Shown piece by piece: positions 8,345 through 16,800 of a stretch of DNA of 64,000 nt. Within the stretch, counting starts at the first letter, position 1. The number at the start of each line of letters is the position of its first letter. The notes beneath the pieces are model-generated. The model made no database searches, was not told where the DNA came from, and saw only the letters and a program-made list of their open reading frames with translations. Origin of the DNA: JAWPMT01 sp965229785 (lineage in GTDB: Bacteria; Bacteroidota; Bacteroidia; Cytophagales; Cyclobacteriaceae); assembly GCA_965229785.1 (NCBI GenBank), contig CBDDJS010000001.1, positions 6,820,001 through 6,884,000 on the forward strand. Direction: 5' to 3'. The translations under genes were made by a program, and so were the position numbers.

Positions 8345-9241
8345 TTATTTCCCGAGAATGGTTCCCTCGGGTGTGCCCAGGGCGGCAATTCTGTTGCCTG
8401 AGAAAATACCCTCATTCAGAGACATGACGCTGATCTTGAGGTAATTACCGTCTTTACATTTGACGACAAGTCCTTGTTCCAGGCTGCTATGCACCACTTC
8501 GCCGGGTTGTTTTGATTCAGCGTCTGCCACCACGAGACTGGCAGGCATTACTTCATAAATACTCAATGCGCCGCCGTTTAGTAAAGTCCTGGCACCACCA
8601 TGAACCGGATTGCAGGCATTGACCAGGTTTTCGATTTGTAGAGCAGTCATTTCATTCCAGTTGATCACGAAATCCTCCCCCGATGGCATGGGATTGTATT
8701 GTGCTCTGTCTGTCTCTTGCTCACGTTGTTTGGAGTCACCCGCAATCAACTCCATGATCATTTCAATGCACAGGTGAGATAACCGACTGGACAACAAACC
8801 ATAATTTTCTCCAGGCATGACATCAAACGACCTTTCCTTAACGACAAGTCCGGCATCAAATTCCCCGCCCGGATCAATTTCATGAATGGATACATAAGAA
8901 AGCAGTTTTCCATTTTTCAGTGTCCAGAAAACAGGGTCCGGTCCCTTGTTCTCAGGGAGAGGGCCAAAATGTACATTGATCAATTTAGCAGCGTATGAAC
9001 CCGTAATTTTTGTGGGATAACCCATTACGATTACCAGATCACAAGTGTCTTTGACAGGTGGATTTGCAGGATCCGGTATCCTGTCTGCTTCCATGGGAGC
9101 AATCATGCCATTCAATGATGGCCGCATCATTTCGGCGTTCTCATGGAGCATGACTTGTTCTAGTACGCCTTGTTGCTTTAAGGCCATGATCAATGGCAAT
9201 GGCAGATAAGAAGAGGTAAGGATGCCAATTTTTTGGTACAT
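8345..9241 (-). CDS. Formyltransferase-fold protein (Fmt-like), intact catalytic residues
   Basis: A 298-residue protein with both domains of methionyl-tRNA formyltransferase and its relatives. The N-terminal Formyl_trans_N domain has NVHFGPLPENKG, in which N89 and H91 match the catalytic Asn and His, and GGEFDAG supplies the Asp (D129). The C-terminal OB-like domain (about 195-295) has NPVHGGARTLL and SLNEG. It is probably not the housekeeping Fmt: the catalytic loop differs from HxSLLP and the gene sits among methyltransferases. Sugar-amine or amino-acid formyltransferases are alternatives. A paralogue lies at 10553-11434. Confidence 0.75.
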   Translation of the reverse strand: MYQKIGILTSSYLPLPLIMALKQQGVLEQVMLHENAEMMRPSLNGMIAPMEADRIPDPANPPVKDTCDLVIVMGYPTKITGSYAAKLINVHFGPLPENKGPDPVFWTLKNGKLLSYVSIHEIDPGGEFDAGLVVKERSFDVMPGENYGLLSSRLSHLCIEMIMELIAGDSKQREQETDRAQYNPMPSGEDFVINWNEMTALQIENLVNACNPVHGGARTLLNGGALSIYEVMPASLVVADAESKQPGEVVHSSLEQGLVVKCKDGNYLKISVMSLNEGIFSGNRIAALGTPEGTILGK

Positions 9242-9267
9242 GGTGAGATCTGTTATTTCAGTTTCTG

Positions 9268-10524
9268 TTAATTTTTATTTGCTAATCGACTTGATTCAAA
9301 CCAGATGCGCATATCAGTATGACAAATGGTAGTTTGGATGCAGTCCCCTGGTTCCACCTGGATTGCACTTTCGAAAAAACATACCGCTTGCCCCCAGTGA
9401 TTATCCAGTCTGGAAGGTTCGTTTGTAAGGATGATCTCGTTTTCCATGGAAAGATCAAACCACAACGCAATCCCATGTGCTATGCCACTTTCAGAAGCTA
9501 CTATGGTGGCCTCAACTCGAAAAGGTTCAGTGTCATTTCTGGGCTCGTGTAGGTTTTCGAAATCGTAACTTAAAAAAGTCTGTTCCTTCGATAAAAAGCG
9601 ATGAATATAGTTGGGAAGTCGAATAGAGGCGTAATCCGCAGGCGCTCGGAATTGATTGAACGGACTGAGGTCAAAACCAGAAATATCCGACAGTGGATTA
9701 ATGCACCTCTGTCCTGCACTTTCAATCAACATGCCTTTTACCATGGCAACATTTGGAATGATCCTGCAATTGGGTGCGGCGAGTCTTTTGAAAGCGTCAC
9801 GGAAAGAAGGAATGGCACCTTCTCCCAGCATCGCCGAATCGAAAATTTCACCAATGATCAGATTGGGAGGTTCAGACAGGTGATGGGGTTGGATATCACT
9901 GGATTTATTCGGGAAAAGCGTAATACGGTCTGCATAGCCATTTTTAGCAATGATCTCTTTGGCTACGTCTGCCACATAATGCGATTGTTCACAAGCGTAT
10001 ATGTGTTTTGCACCGTGACGAGCAGCCATCATGGCCAACAAGCCTGATCCCGTTCCAATATCCAGTAGTACAGTTTTTGGCGTGACATATTTTTTTAACA
10101 ATTGATCATACGCCTCATTGCGCTCCAGATCGGACAACATACCGAAATGCCATGGAGGTACAAACTGAGTCATGACCTGTCCCAGCTGTACTTGTGTTTC
10201 ATACCTGTCTGGCTCTAGTTCAAGCGCTTTGCGAAGCGATTTAATGCAGGCTTCATACTTGCCAGTCTGGTAGAAGGCTGTTCCTAAATGGGCATGTACC
10301 TCAGCCTCGTTTTCTTTTTGCTGCAAGGCTTTTTGCAGGAACATGAGGGCGTGTTGCCCTTGTTGCTCGTTGATAAGCATTTTGCCAACAGCAAGGTTTG
10401 CTCCGTAATGACCAGGATACTGTTGCAGCAACGCGTATATTTTCTCTTTGGCCCTTTGTTGCTCACCTTTGTCATACAGCTCTTGCAATTCGAGCACCTG
10501 ATCATTTAGCTGATTAATATCCAT
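9268..10524 (-). CDS. TPR protein with PRMT7-like methyltransferase domain
   Basis: A 418-residue fusion. Residues about 1-115 form three or four tetratricopeptide repeats (such as HLGTAFYQTGKYEACIKSLRKAL). The rest is a class I methyltransferase: LLDIGTGSGLLAMMAA (153-168), acidic E179, and GEIFDSAMLGEG (225-236), which closely resembles the double-Glu loop of PRMT7/PRMT9-type arginine methyltransferases with E226 and E235. A beta-barrel C-terminal region follows. TPRs usually mediate protein binding, so a protein substrate is plausible. It lies between the two formyltransferase-fold genes on the same strand with gaps of about 26-28 bases, so all three are probably one operon. Confidence 0.78.
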   Translation of the reverse strand: MDINQLNDQVLELQELYDKGEQQRAKEKIYALLQQYPGHYGANLAVGKMLINEQQGQHALMFLQKALQQKENEAEVHAHLGTAFYQTGKYEACIKSLRKALELEPDRYETQVQLGQVMTQFVPPWHFGMLSDLERNEAYDQLLKKYVTPKTVLLDIGTGSGLLAMMAARHGAKHIYACEQSHYVADVAKEIIAKNGYADRITLFPNKSSDIQPHHLSEPPNLIIGEIFDSAMLGEGAIPSFRDAFKRLAAPNCRIIPNVAMVKGMLIESAGQRCINPLSDISGFDLSPFNQFRAPADYASIRLPNYIHRFLSKEQTFLSYDFENLHEPRNDTEPFRVEATIVASESGIAHGIALWFDLSMENEIILTNEPSRLDNHWGQAVCFFESAIQVEPGDCIQTTICHTDMRIWFESSRLANKN

Positions 10525-10552
10525 GGGTTTCTTTTAAAAAAGTTTACGAATA

Positions 10553-11434
10553 TTAGCCTAAGGTGATCCCTGGTTGTGTGCCAAGACTGGCCAGTTTTTG
10601 ACCGGTGAAAAAGCCCTCGGAAGTGGACAGGATATTAATTCGAATGAATGTATTGCCTTTGCAAGCTACAAACAGGCCCTGATCCGGGCTGGCATGAATG
10701 ATGGTGCCAGGAGGGCTGGGCGGTTGCCCTTCGGGCAGGTTAACGTTGGCTTGACTCACTTCTAAAATCTGAATGGGTGCACCAGCAATCTTGGTCCTGG
10801 CTCCTCCATACTTCGGATTGGCGGCATCTGCCAGATGTTCGATCTTCAAAGCTTCCATCTCATCCCATAAGATGTCAAAATCCTGATCGGAAGGATACGG
10901 ATGAATGGTTAACTCTTCTGCAGCAATGGTCTTGCCGCCGCCGATACCTTTGAGCACTTCTTCGATTTGAGTGACCATAAGTAAGGATAACCTGGCGGAA
11001 AGCATGCCGATGTTTTCACCATTCATGATGTCAAATGACTTTTCCAGTAACAAGGTGAGGTCATTTGAATCAGGGTGATGTTGTAACAGGGAAATATAAG
11101 CCAGTCGTTTTCCCTCTTTCAAAGCCCAGAATACTGGGTCTGAACCATATGCTTCCGGAACTTTCCCAAAGTGCACTTCAACGGTGGGTGTTTTATTGAC
11201 ATTTCGTGGCGCGAGCTCCAGGTACAAGAACAGGTCCTGACCCTCGAATTGGGAGATTTCCTCTTCTTCGACGATATGAATGTTGTCGGAAGGCAATAAG
11301 GGGGAATATAAAGACAGCAAGGCGCCATGACTGCTGGGTATAGCCATAGACACGTCGTGATTTCGTTCCTGAAGAAATTGGATCAGGGATGAACAGGCGG
11401 CTGACCGGGTGGCGATGAGGATTCTTTGATACAT
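10553..11434 (-). CDS. Formyltransferase-fold paralogue, altered active site
   Basis: A 293-residue paralogue of the protein at 8345-9241; the start MYQRI aligns with that protein's MYQKI, so the ATG at 11434 is preferred over a longer frame from 11521. The domain order is the same, with NPKYGGART and STSEGFFTG in the C-terminal domain. The catalytic Asn is Glu here (E86 in VEVHFG), His is kept (H88), and the Asp position reads Asn or is shifted by one (N124-D125). It is likely a non-catalytic or re-purposed partner. It is first in the minus-strand operon with the TPR-methyltransferase. Confidence 0.72.
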   Translation of the reverse strand: MYQRILIATRSAACSSLIQFLQERNHDVSMAIPSSHGALLSLYSPLLPSDNIHIVEEEEISQFEGQDLFLYLELAPRNVNKTPTVEVHFGKVPEAYGSDPVFWALKEGKRLAYISLLQHHPDSNDLTLLLEKSFDIMNGENIGMLSARLSLLMVTQIEEVLKGIGGGKTIAAEELTIHPYPSDQDFDILWDEMEALKIEHLADAANPKYGGARTKIAGAPIQILEVSQANVNLPEGQPPSPPGTIIHASPDQGLFVACKGNTFIRINILSTSEGFFTGQKLASLGTQPGITLG

Positions 11435-11633
11435 GCTTTGTCTATCTGTCTGGGGTTGTGGATTGCGGCATGAAGATAAAACCGGGAATGATTTATGCAA
11501 TGGAACAGGCATAAAATTCAAGCTTTAAGTTCATTCTTTATCAGAATCGCGAATAAACATGAGGTCCAATTATGAGGCTTAGTGAATTTGATAGATCGCT
11601 TTCTATTATTTTAGCGCCAACACCTTCACAATC

Positions 11634-12797
11634 ATGCATAGAAAAATCAGAATCGGCTTTCTCGCTCCATATTCCTCTATATATCCTACCTTATCACAGG
11701 ACGTAATGGACGGCATCTGGTCCGGGCTTCCGAAAAAACTACATCGCTATTTTGAGATGGTTCCCGAATATGTCAGAGTCGGAGAGCCCAAAGCCATTCA
11801 GCCGGTACTGGAGAAGATGCTTTCTTTTCAAAATGTGGACCTGATCTCGGGTATGGTCAATTACCGGTCCATGAGAAAGTTTACCGATACCATCAACAAG
11901 TTCAAAAAGATTTGCTTATTCGCAGACATGGGGGAGTATGTGCCTTTTATGCATGACCAGTCTCCTTATATGTTCTACAACAGCTATCAGTCGTGGCAAT
12001 CGCAATATGCCATGGGCTATTGGGCACAAAAGAAATTTGGTGGCAGAGGGATCATGGTCATGTCCAATTATGAGTCAGGTTATCATTTTCATGCTGCGTT
12101 TCACGAGGGAGTTCAGGTAGCTGAGCCCACGCCGATGAAAATGCTCACCATGAGGACCTATTCGAATTTGGCGATCAGTGCCGAAGACATGTTGATGGAG
12201 TACCTTGGAAACCTTAGAAAGGAGGCACCAAGTTTTATCAACGCCATGTTTTCAGGCGATGAAGCTGTGGATTTTTTGAGGGTTTTCCACAGAGAAGGCC
12301 TTCATAAAACCATTCCTGTGATTGCAACTGCTCCTATGGCGTCCTACGAAGTACTGAACCAGGTTTCCAATCTGGATATGACGCTTTATTCAGGTTCCAT
12401 TTGGGACATGGATGCTGAGGACAAGCTGAACAAGAAATTCAAACAAGCTTTTGTGAATCGCACAGGACGCATGCCCAATATGTTTGGTTTGTTGGGATTT
12501 GAAATTGGCCAGGCACTGGAGCAGTTATATCCCTATTTCCAACGTCGTGAAATGGAAAAGGTCCAAAATTGGCTGATGGAACAAACCATAGAAACACCAA
12601 GAGGACCGCAATCTTTTCACTTGAAGTCCCAATATGCCACTCCGGTGATCAATATTGAGAAAATTACAATTGCCAATAACCTGGTAAGAAAGATGGTGAT
12701 CGAACAAGGCAGATCATTGCCCTACGATCATAAAGTTTTCGAAGAGATACAGAACGGGGTTTCTTCCGGGTACTTCAATACCTATTTATGTGTCTAA
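11634..12797 (+). CDS. Periplasmic-binding-fold protein without signal peptide
   Basis: A 387-residue protein resembling the type I substrate-binding fold of Leu/Ile/Val-type ABC receptors. It begins directly with a strand of the first lobe (KIRIGFLAPYSS), followed by lobe motifs such as MGYWAQKKFGGRGIMVMSNYESGY and TGRMPNMFGLLGFEIG. There is no signal peptide, lipobox or upstream in-frame leader, and no ABC permease genes nearby. A cytoplasmic sensor role like that of AmiC is one possibility. It is divergent from the formyltransferase operon, with about 200 bp between the starts. The ligand is unknown. Confidence 0.65.
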   Translation: MHRKIRIGFLAPYSSIYPTLSQDVMDGIWSGLPKKLHRYFEMVPEYVRVGEPKAIQPVLEKMLSFQNVDLISGMVNYRSMRKFTDTINKFKKICLFADMGEYVPFMHDQSPYMFYNSYQSWQSQYAMGYWAQKKFGGRGIMVMSNYESGYHFHAAFHEGVQVAEPTPMKMLTMRTYSNLAISAEDMLMEYLGNLRKEAPSFINAMFSGDEAVDFLRVFHREGLHKTIPVIATAPMASYEVLNQVSNLDMTLYSGSIWDMDAEDKLNKKFKQAFVNRTGRMPNMFGLLGFEIGQALEQLYPYFQRREMEKVQNWLMEQTIETPRGPQSFHLKSQYATPVINIEKITIANNLVRKMVIEQGRSLPYDHKVFEEIQNGVSSGYFNTYLCV

Positions 12798-12983
12798 CTT
12801 TTACAAAAAAGTTTTTTTAGGTTTTGTCCCTTCGATTATTTTCCTAAATTAACATCGAATTACAACATGGCATAGACAAACCATCCATCACGATCGATAG
12901 TAAGAAATTAATGTTCGTTGATGACTGGATTTCGCCATCTGTCATTCACTATTAATTTATTTACAACAAAATTAAAGACATTT

Positions 12984-13574
12984 ATGCAAGCTTTTCTCGC
13001 AACGGTCATGGGTTGGGCGCCTAACTTTTCCCCAAGAGACTGGGCTTTTTGCCACGGGCAGTTAATCGCCATTGCTCAAGCCAACGCATTATTTTCACTA
13101 CTAGGCACAATCTACGGTGGTGATGGTAGAACGACATTCGCATTACCTGATCTAAGGGGTCGGGCACTGATCGGACAAGGTTTGGCACCAGGGTTACAAC
13201 CTTACGTCCTTGGTATGCGTGGCGGACAGGAATTTGTTACGTTGAACATTCCTGAATTGCCAGCGCATACTCACACCGCTGCTCTCACTGGCGGAGCTGT
13301 TACCATTACAGCGACAACCACCGAGGCGGATACGAACATTCCTGCAGCGGGTGCTTTGTTTGGTACTGCTAAGGCAGGAGTTGGTTTAGGTGCTCAGGAT
13401 GCCAGAATTTACAGTACTACTGGCGCGGCAAACGTGGCATTGAGCTCTGCATCGGTTAGCGGAACCGTTACGGTCGGCATTACGGGTAACAGCAGCTCTC
13501 ACGAAAACCGTCATCCTTATCAGGTACTGAACTGGATCATTGCCCTGGAAGGATTGTATCCTTCAAGAAACTAA
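12984..13574 (+). CDS. Phage tail collar (MdpB-like) protein
   Basis: A 196-residue protein with a clear tail-collar domain at residues about 10-60 (WAFCHGQLIAI, SLLGTIYGGDG, FALPDLRGR), a Ser/Thr/Ala-rich beta middle part, and the family ending HPYQVLNWIIALEG. Such proteins occur as phage short-tail-fibre parts and as stand-alone 'microcystin-dependent protein' genes in bacteria. No other phage genes are near, so this is the stand-alone kind. The internal ATG at 12984 is preferred because the domain starts there, although the frame opens at 12918. No signal peptide. A strong terminator follows. Confidence 0.82.
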   Translation: MQAFLATVMGWAPNFSPRDWAFCHGQLIAIAQANALFSLLGTIYGGDGRTTFALPDLRGRALIGQGLAPGLQPYVLGMRGGQEFVTLNIPELPAHTHTAALTGGAVTITATTTEADTNIPAAGALFGTAKAGVGLGAQDARIYSTTGAANVALSSASVSGTVTVGITGNSSSHENRHPYQVLNWIIALEGLYPSRN

Positions 13575-13604
13575 TATTTCTTAATAGAATTATTGATTGA
13601 ATAA

Positions 13605-13634
13605 AAGAGCTTCTTAAGGGAAGCTCTTTTTTTT
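13605..13634 (+). terminator. Terminator after tail-collar gene
   Basis: A perfect 9-bp stem (AAGAGCTTC, loop TTAAGG, GAAGCTCTT) continues into a run of T, 31 bases after the tail-collar stop codon. It separates that gene from the giant adhesin operon. Confidence 0.85.
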
Positions 13635-13859
13635 GGCGCTTAGGCACTGCGTTACAGAACTTTAGAGAGCTGGAATCGTCCAATTGCCTCATTTTTTTCG
13701 AGCATTTTATCTGTTAAAGAGCACCTGTTCATCGATTTATTTACATTCTTTACTAAAAAAATCCTTAAACTTGATTCTAAGTTTAGGCATTTTCATTGTT
13801 AGCATATGAAGGTTCAACCAATCAGCTTATTACTCCATAAGCGAGCGAAGGTCATTTCT

Positions 13860-16800
13860 ATGATTTTCCGCAGAATTTCGAAATTCTATTTTGTTTCACG
13901 TCACCCCTCATCGTCTTTGGTACGCTTGGCATTGATGGTACTGGTGCTTTTATCGGGAGTTGCTGCGTATGCGCAACCTGCTGATGAAAACTACCAGGAT
14001 AACACATCGGATGCGTCTTTGGTTGTTACCAGTCGAACGGTTGATGGTATTTTATATACAGCAAATGTTACTGTGAATACGGCCGTTGCCACTTCTGCTG
14101 AGATATCCAGAAACTTTTTTCCAAGTGGGGATCGACACTTTTCATTCGATCCACTACTTTCTGCCTTAGCAACGACGGTAAGTATCGAAAGCTCGGATGG
14201 TTCTGCCTTTAAGTTGGTCTCTTTGGACGCAAGTGTGTTCACGGGCCTGGCAGGGAACAGGACGGAGGATTTTACGATAACAGGATTTGATGTGTCTGAT
14301 GTACAGGTGGCGTCGGATAACATAGATTTCACTACTTCTGATGCCAGTGGGTCCATTACCTACACCAAGGATGCTTCTGGAGCTGAGGCGGGTACATTAA
14401 CCTTCAATACAGATTGGGAAAACATCAAAAGGATCACTTTTACCGGAACTTCTTCAGGTGTGGGAACTACAAATGCCGTTTCTATCGCCTTTGATAACAT
14501 TGATTTTGATGCGGCCGTGGCTGGTGGTGACTCCACCCCGCCGGAAGTCACTTCCATTACGAGGCAAAGTCCTACGGATGAAAATACCAATGCAGCAAGC
14601 GTTACCTTCCGAGTTACTTTCGATGAAGATGTGCAAAATGTAAGCACCGACGGTTCAGATTTCGCTATTTCCGGGGCCGGAGCTGGCGGAACTGCGTCAA
14701 TTACCGGTGCAAGCAGTGTGTCGGCCAGTATCTATGATGTGACCGTAGCGACGATCAATACAGATGGACTACTAGATCTTGGTTTTGCGGGAGGACAGGA
14801 TATTCAGGACCTTGCAACTAATGCCTTTGGCGGAACAAACAATGGCACAGAACAGACTTATACCATTGATCAGACAGGAGCCACTACCACTACTCCAGAT
14901 CTGGCCACCAGTTCGGATTCAGGAAATGAAGAGCATACTGCGGGTGCGACTTCTGATAACCGGACCAACGACCTGACACCCACCTTTGAGGGAACGACCG
15001 AAGTGGGGGCTAGTGTAGTCGTTACTTCCAGTGTGGCAGGATCTTTAGGATCCGCAACTGTCGATGGAAGTGGTAACTGGACGCTTACACCTATGTCAGA
15101 TCTTGCTGTGGGGGCGCATACCATTACCGCCCAGGCGACAGATGCCCTGGGTAATACTGGTGCAGTTTCCGGCGGTTTGGCAATAATCCTGGACAATACC
15201 TCCCCGACCGTTACCATAACAAGTACTGAATCGCCGGGACCGACGAATAGTAATCCGATCCCCCTTACGGTTACTTTCAGTGAGGAAGCGGAAAACATGA
15301 AAGAAAATGATTTTGTTGTTTCTGGAGGAACCACTAGTAATTTTGTAGGGCCTGATAGTACCACATTTACGGTGGATATCACACCTGCTATGGATGGTAC
15401 GGTCACAGTAGACCTAAATGCGGGTCGTGCCTTTGATCTGGCAGGAAACCCCAATACGGCTGCAACTCAGTTTAGTATTGTTTACGATGGTACGCAACCA
15501 ACGATCAGTAGTGTTGCGGTAGAGGAGGATAATATTTACGTTGATGTTACCTTCAGTGAAGGCGTGTATAATACGAATGGAGGCTCAGGAGCCTTGCAGC
15601 CTTCAGATTTCGACCTTAAATTAACAGGGGGTGTAGCTACTTCCCCTTCGATTTCCAGTGTCAAAAAGAACGACAATGCAGTAGAAGGATCGGCCACTGC
15701 ACTTGCTGGTGGCGAGACAGTGGTCAGGGTATTTTTCAGTGTGACAGGAACCCCTAACGGAAGTGAAACCCTGGAAGTAGACCTGGCAAGTTCTGCTGTT
15801 TTTGATGAAGCAGGGAATGAAGCTGACGCGGATCAGTCTGCCAATAGTAACACAGCTAATCTCAATGTGCCGGACGATGAATCGAATATCATCGTGGATA
15901 ATACGCTAACTAAACAAAGCAATTTTAATCCGATCGTCTTCGATGCGGCTGATCTGGATAATACCGGAGATGATGAAATAGAAATTGCTCGTTTCACCCT
16001 TCAGGATGGAGGAAGTGACAATACGGATGCGGATTCTAAGAGTACCATCATTTCCAGCATCACGCTGACAGTAAGTAACCCGGATAACATTGCCCGAATT
16101 GCCCTTTATGATGGCAGTGGTGAAGTAGGTGAAGGAACCCTCAGCTCAGGTTCTATCACATTTTCAGGAGTGACCATTACGGCAGCTGATAACATGACAG
16201 AAACCCTTAGGGTGTTTGCCACTTTTAAAGATAATGGTACCGTAGTAGATGGAGAAGCAGTTGCAGTAACCATCGATGTAAGTGCTTTGACCACTGCAGC
16301 AGGCTCCACACTGGCTTCCGCTTTTACAGGAGGTTCGGACTTGCAAGATGCGCCGAGTTCTGATGAGAATCGAATTGAAGTAGATGGTACGAATTTGTCT
16401 TTTACGGTTAATGTCAGTGATACAGAAGAAACGGCAACCATGTCTCCTTCGCCCCAAGTATCTCTAATTGATGCAGATGGCAACCTGGATACGGATAATT
16501 CCGGAGGAGCTGGAACAGTCAATATAACATCAAATGGAACATTAGATAGTTCACCTAAAACAGCGACACTTAGCAGTGGTGTAGCTACTTTCAATGACAT
16601 TGTACATACAGCCGTAGCAACTGGACGAACACTTACAGCGGCTGCTTCAGGAGTGACCGGTACAACAAGTGCGGCCTTTGCCGTGACGGCAGTGGATAAT
16701 GAGTCCAACATCATTGTGGATGCGGGCCTTACGAAGACCAGTAATTTCAATCCAACGACTTTCGATGCAGCGGATCTTGACGATACGGGAGATGATGAAT

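Noticed and set aside
8345..9241. Housekeeping methionyl-tRNA formyltransferase
   Set aside because: The catalytic loop lacks the HxSLLP signature, no def (peptide deformylase) gene is adjacent, and a paralogue lies in the same operon, so a specialised role is likelier.
9601..10047. A 148-codon plus-strand frame inside the TPR-methyltransferase gene
   Set aside because: It is antisense to a protein with clear TPR and methyltransferase motifs and shows no domain of its own.
12984..13574. A prophage remnant suggested by the tail-collar domain
   Set aside because: No other phage gene, attachment site or change in base composition is visible nearby; stand-alone collar proteins occur outside phages.
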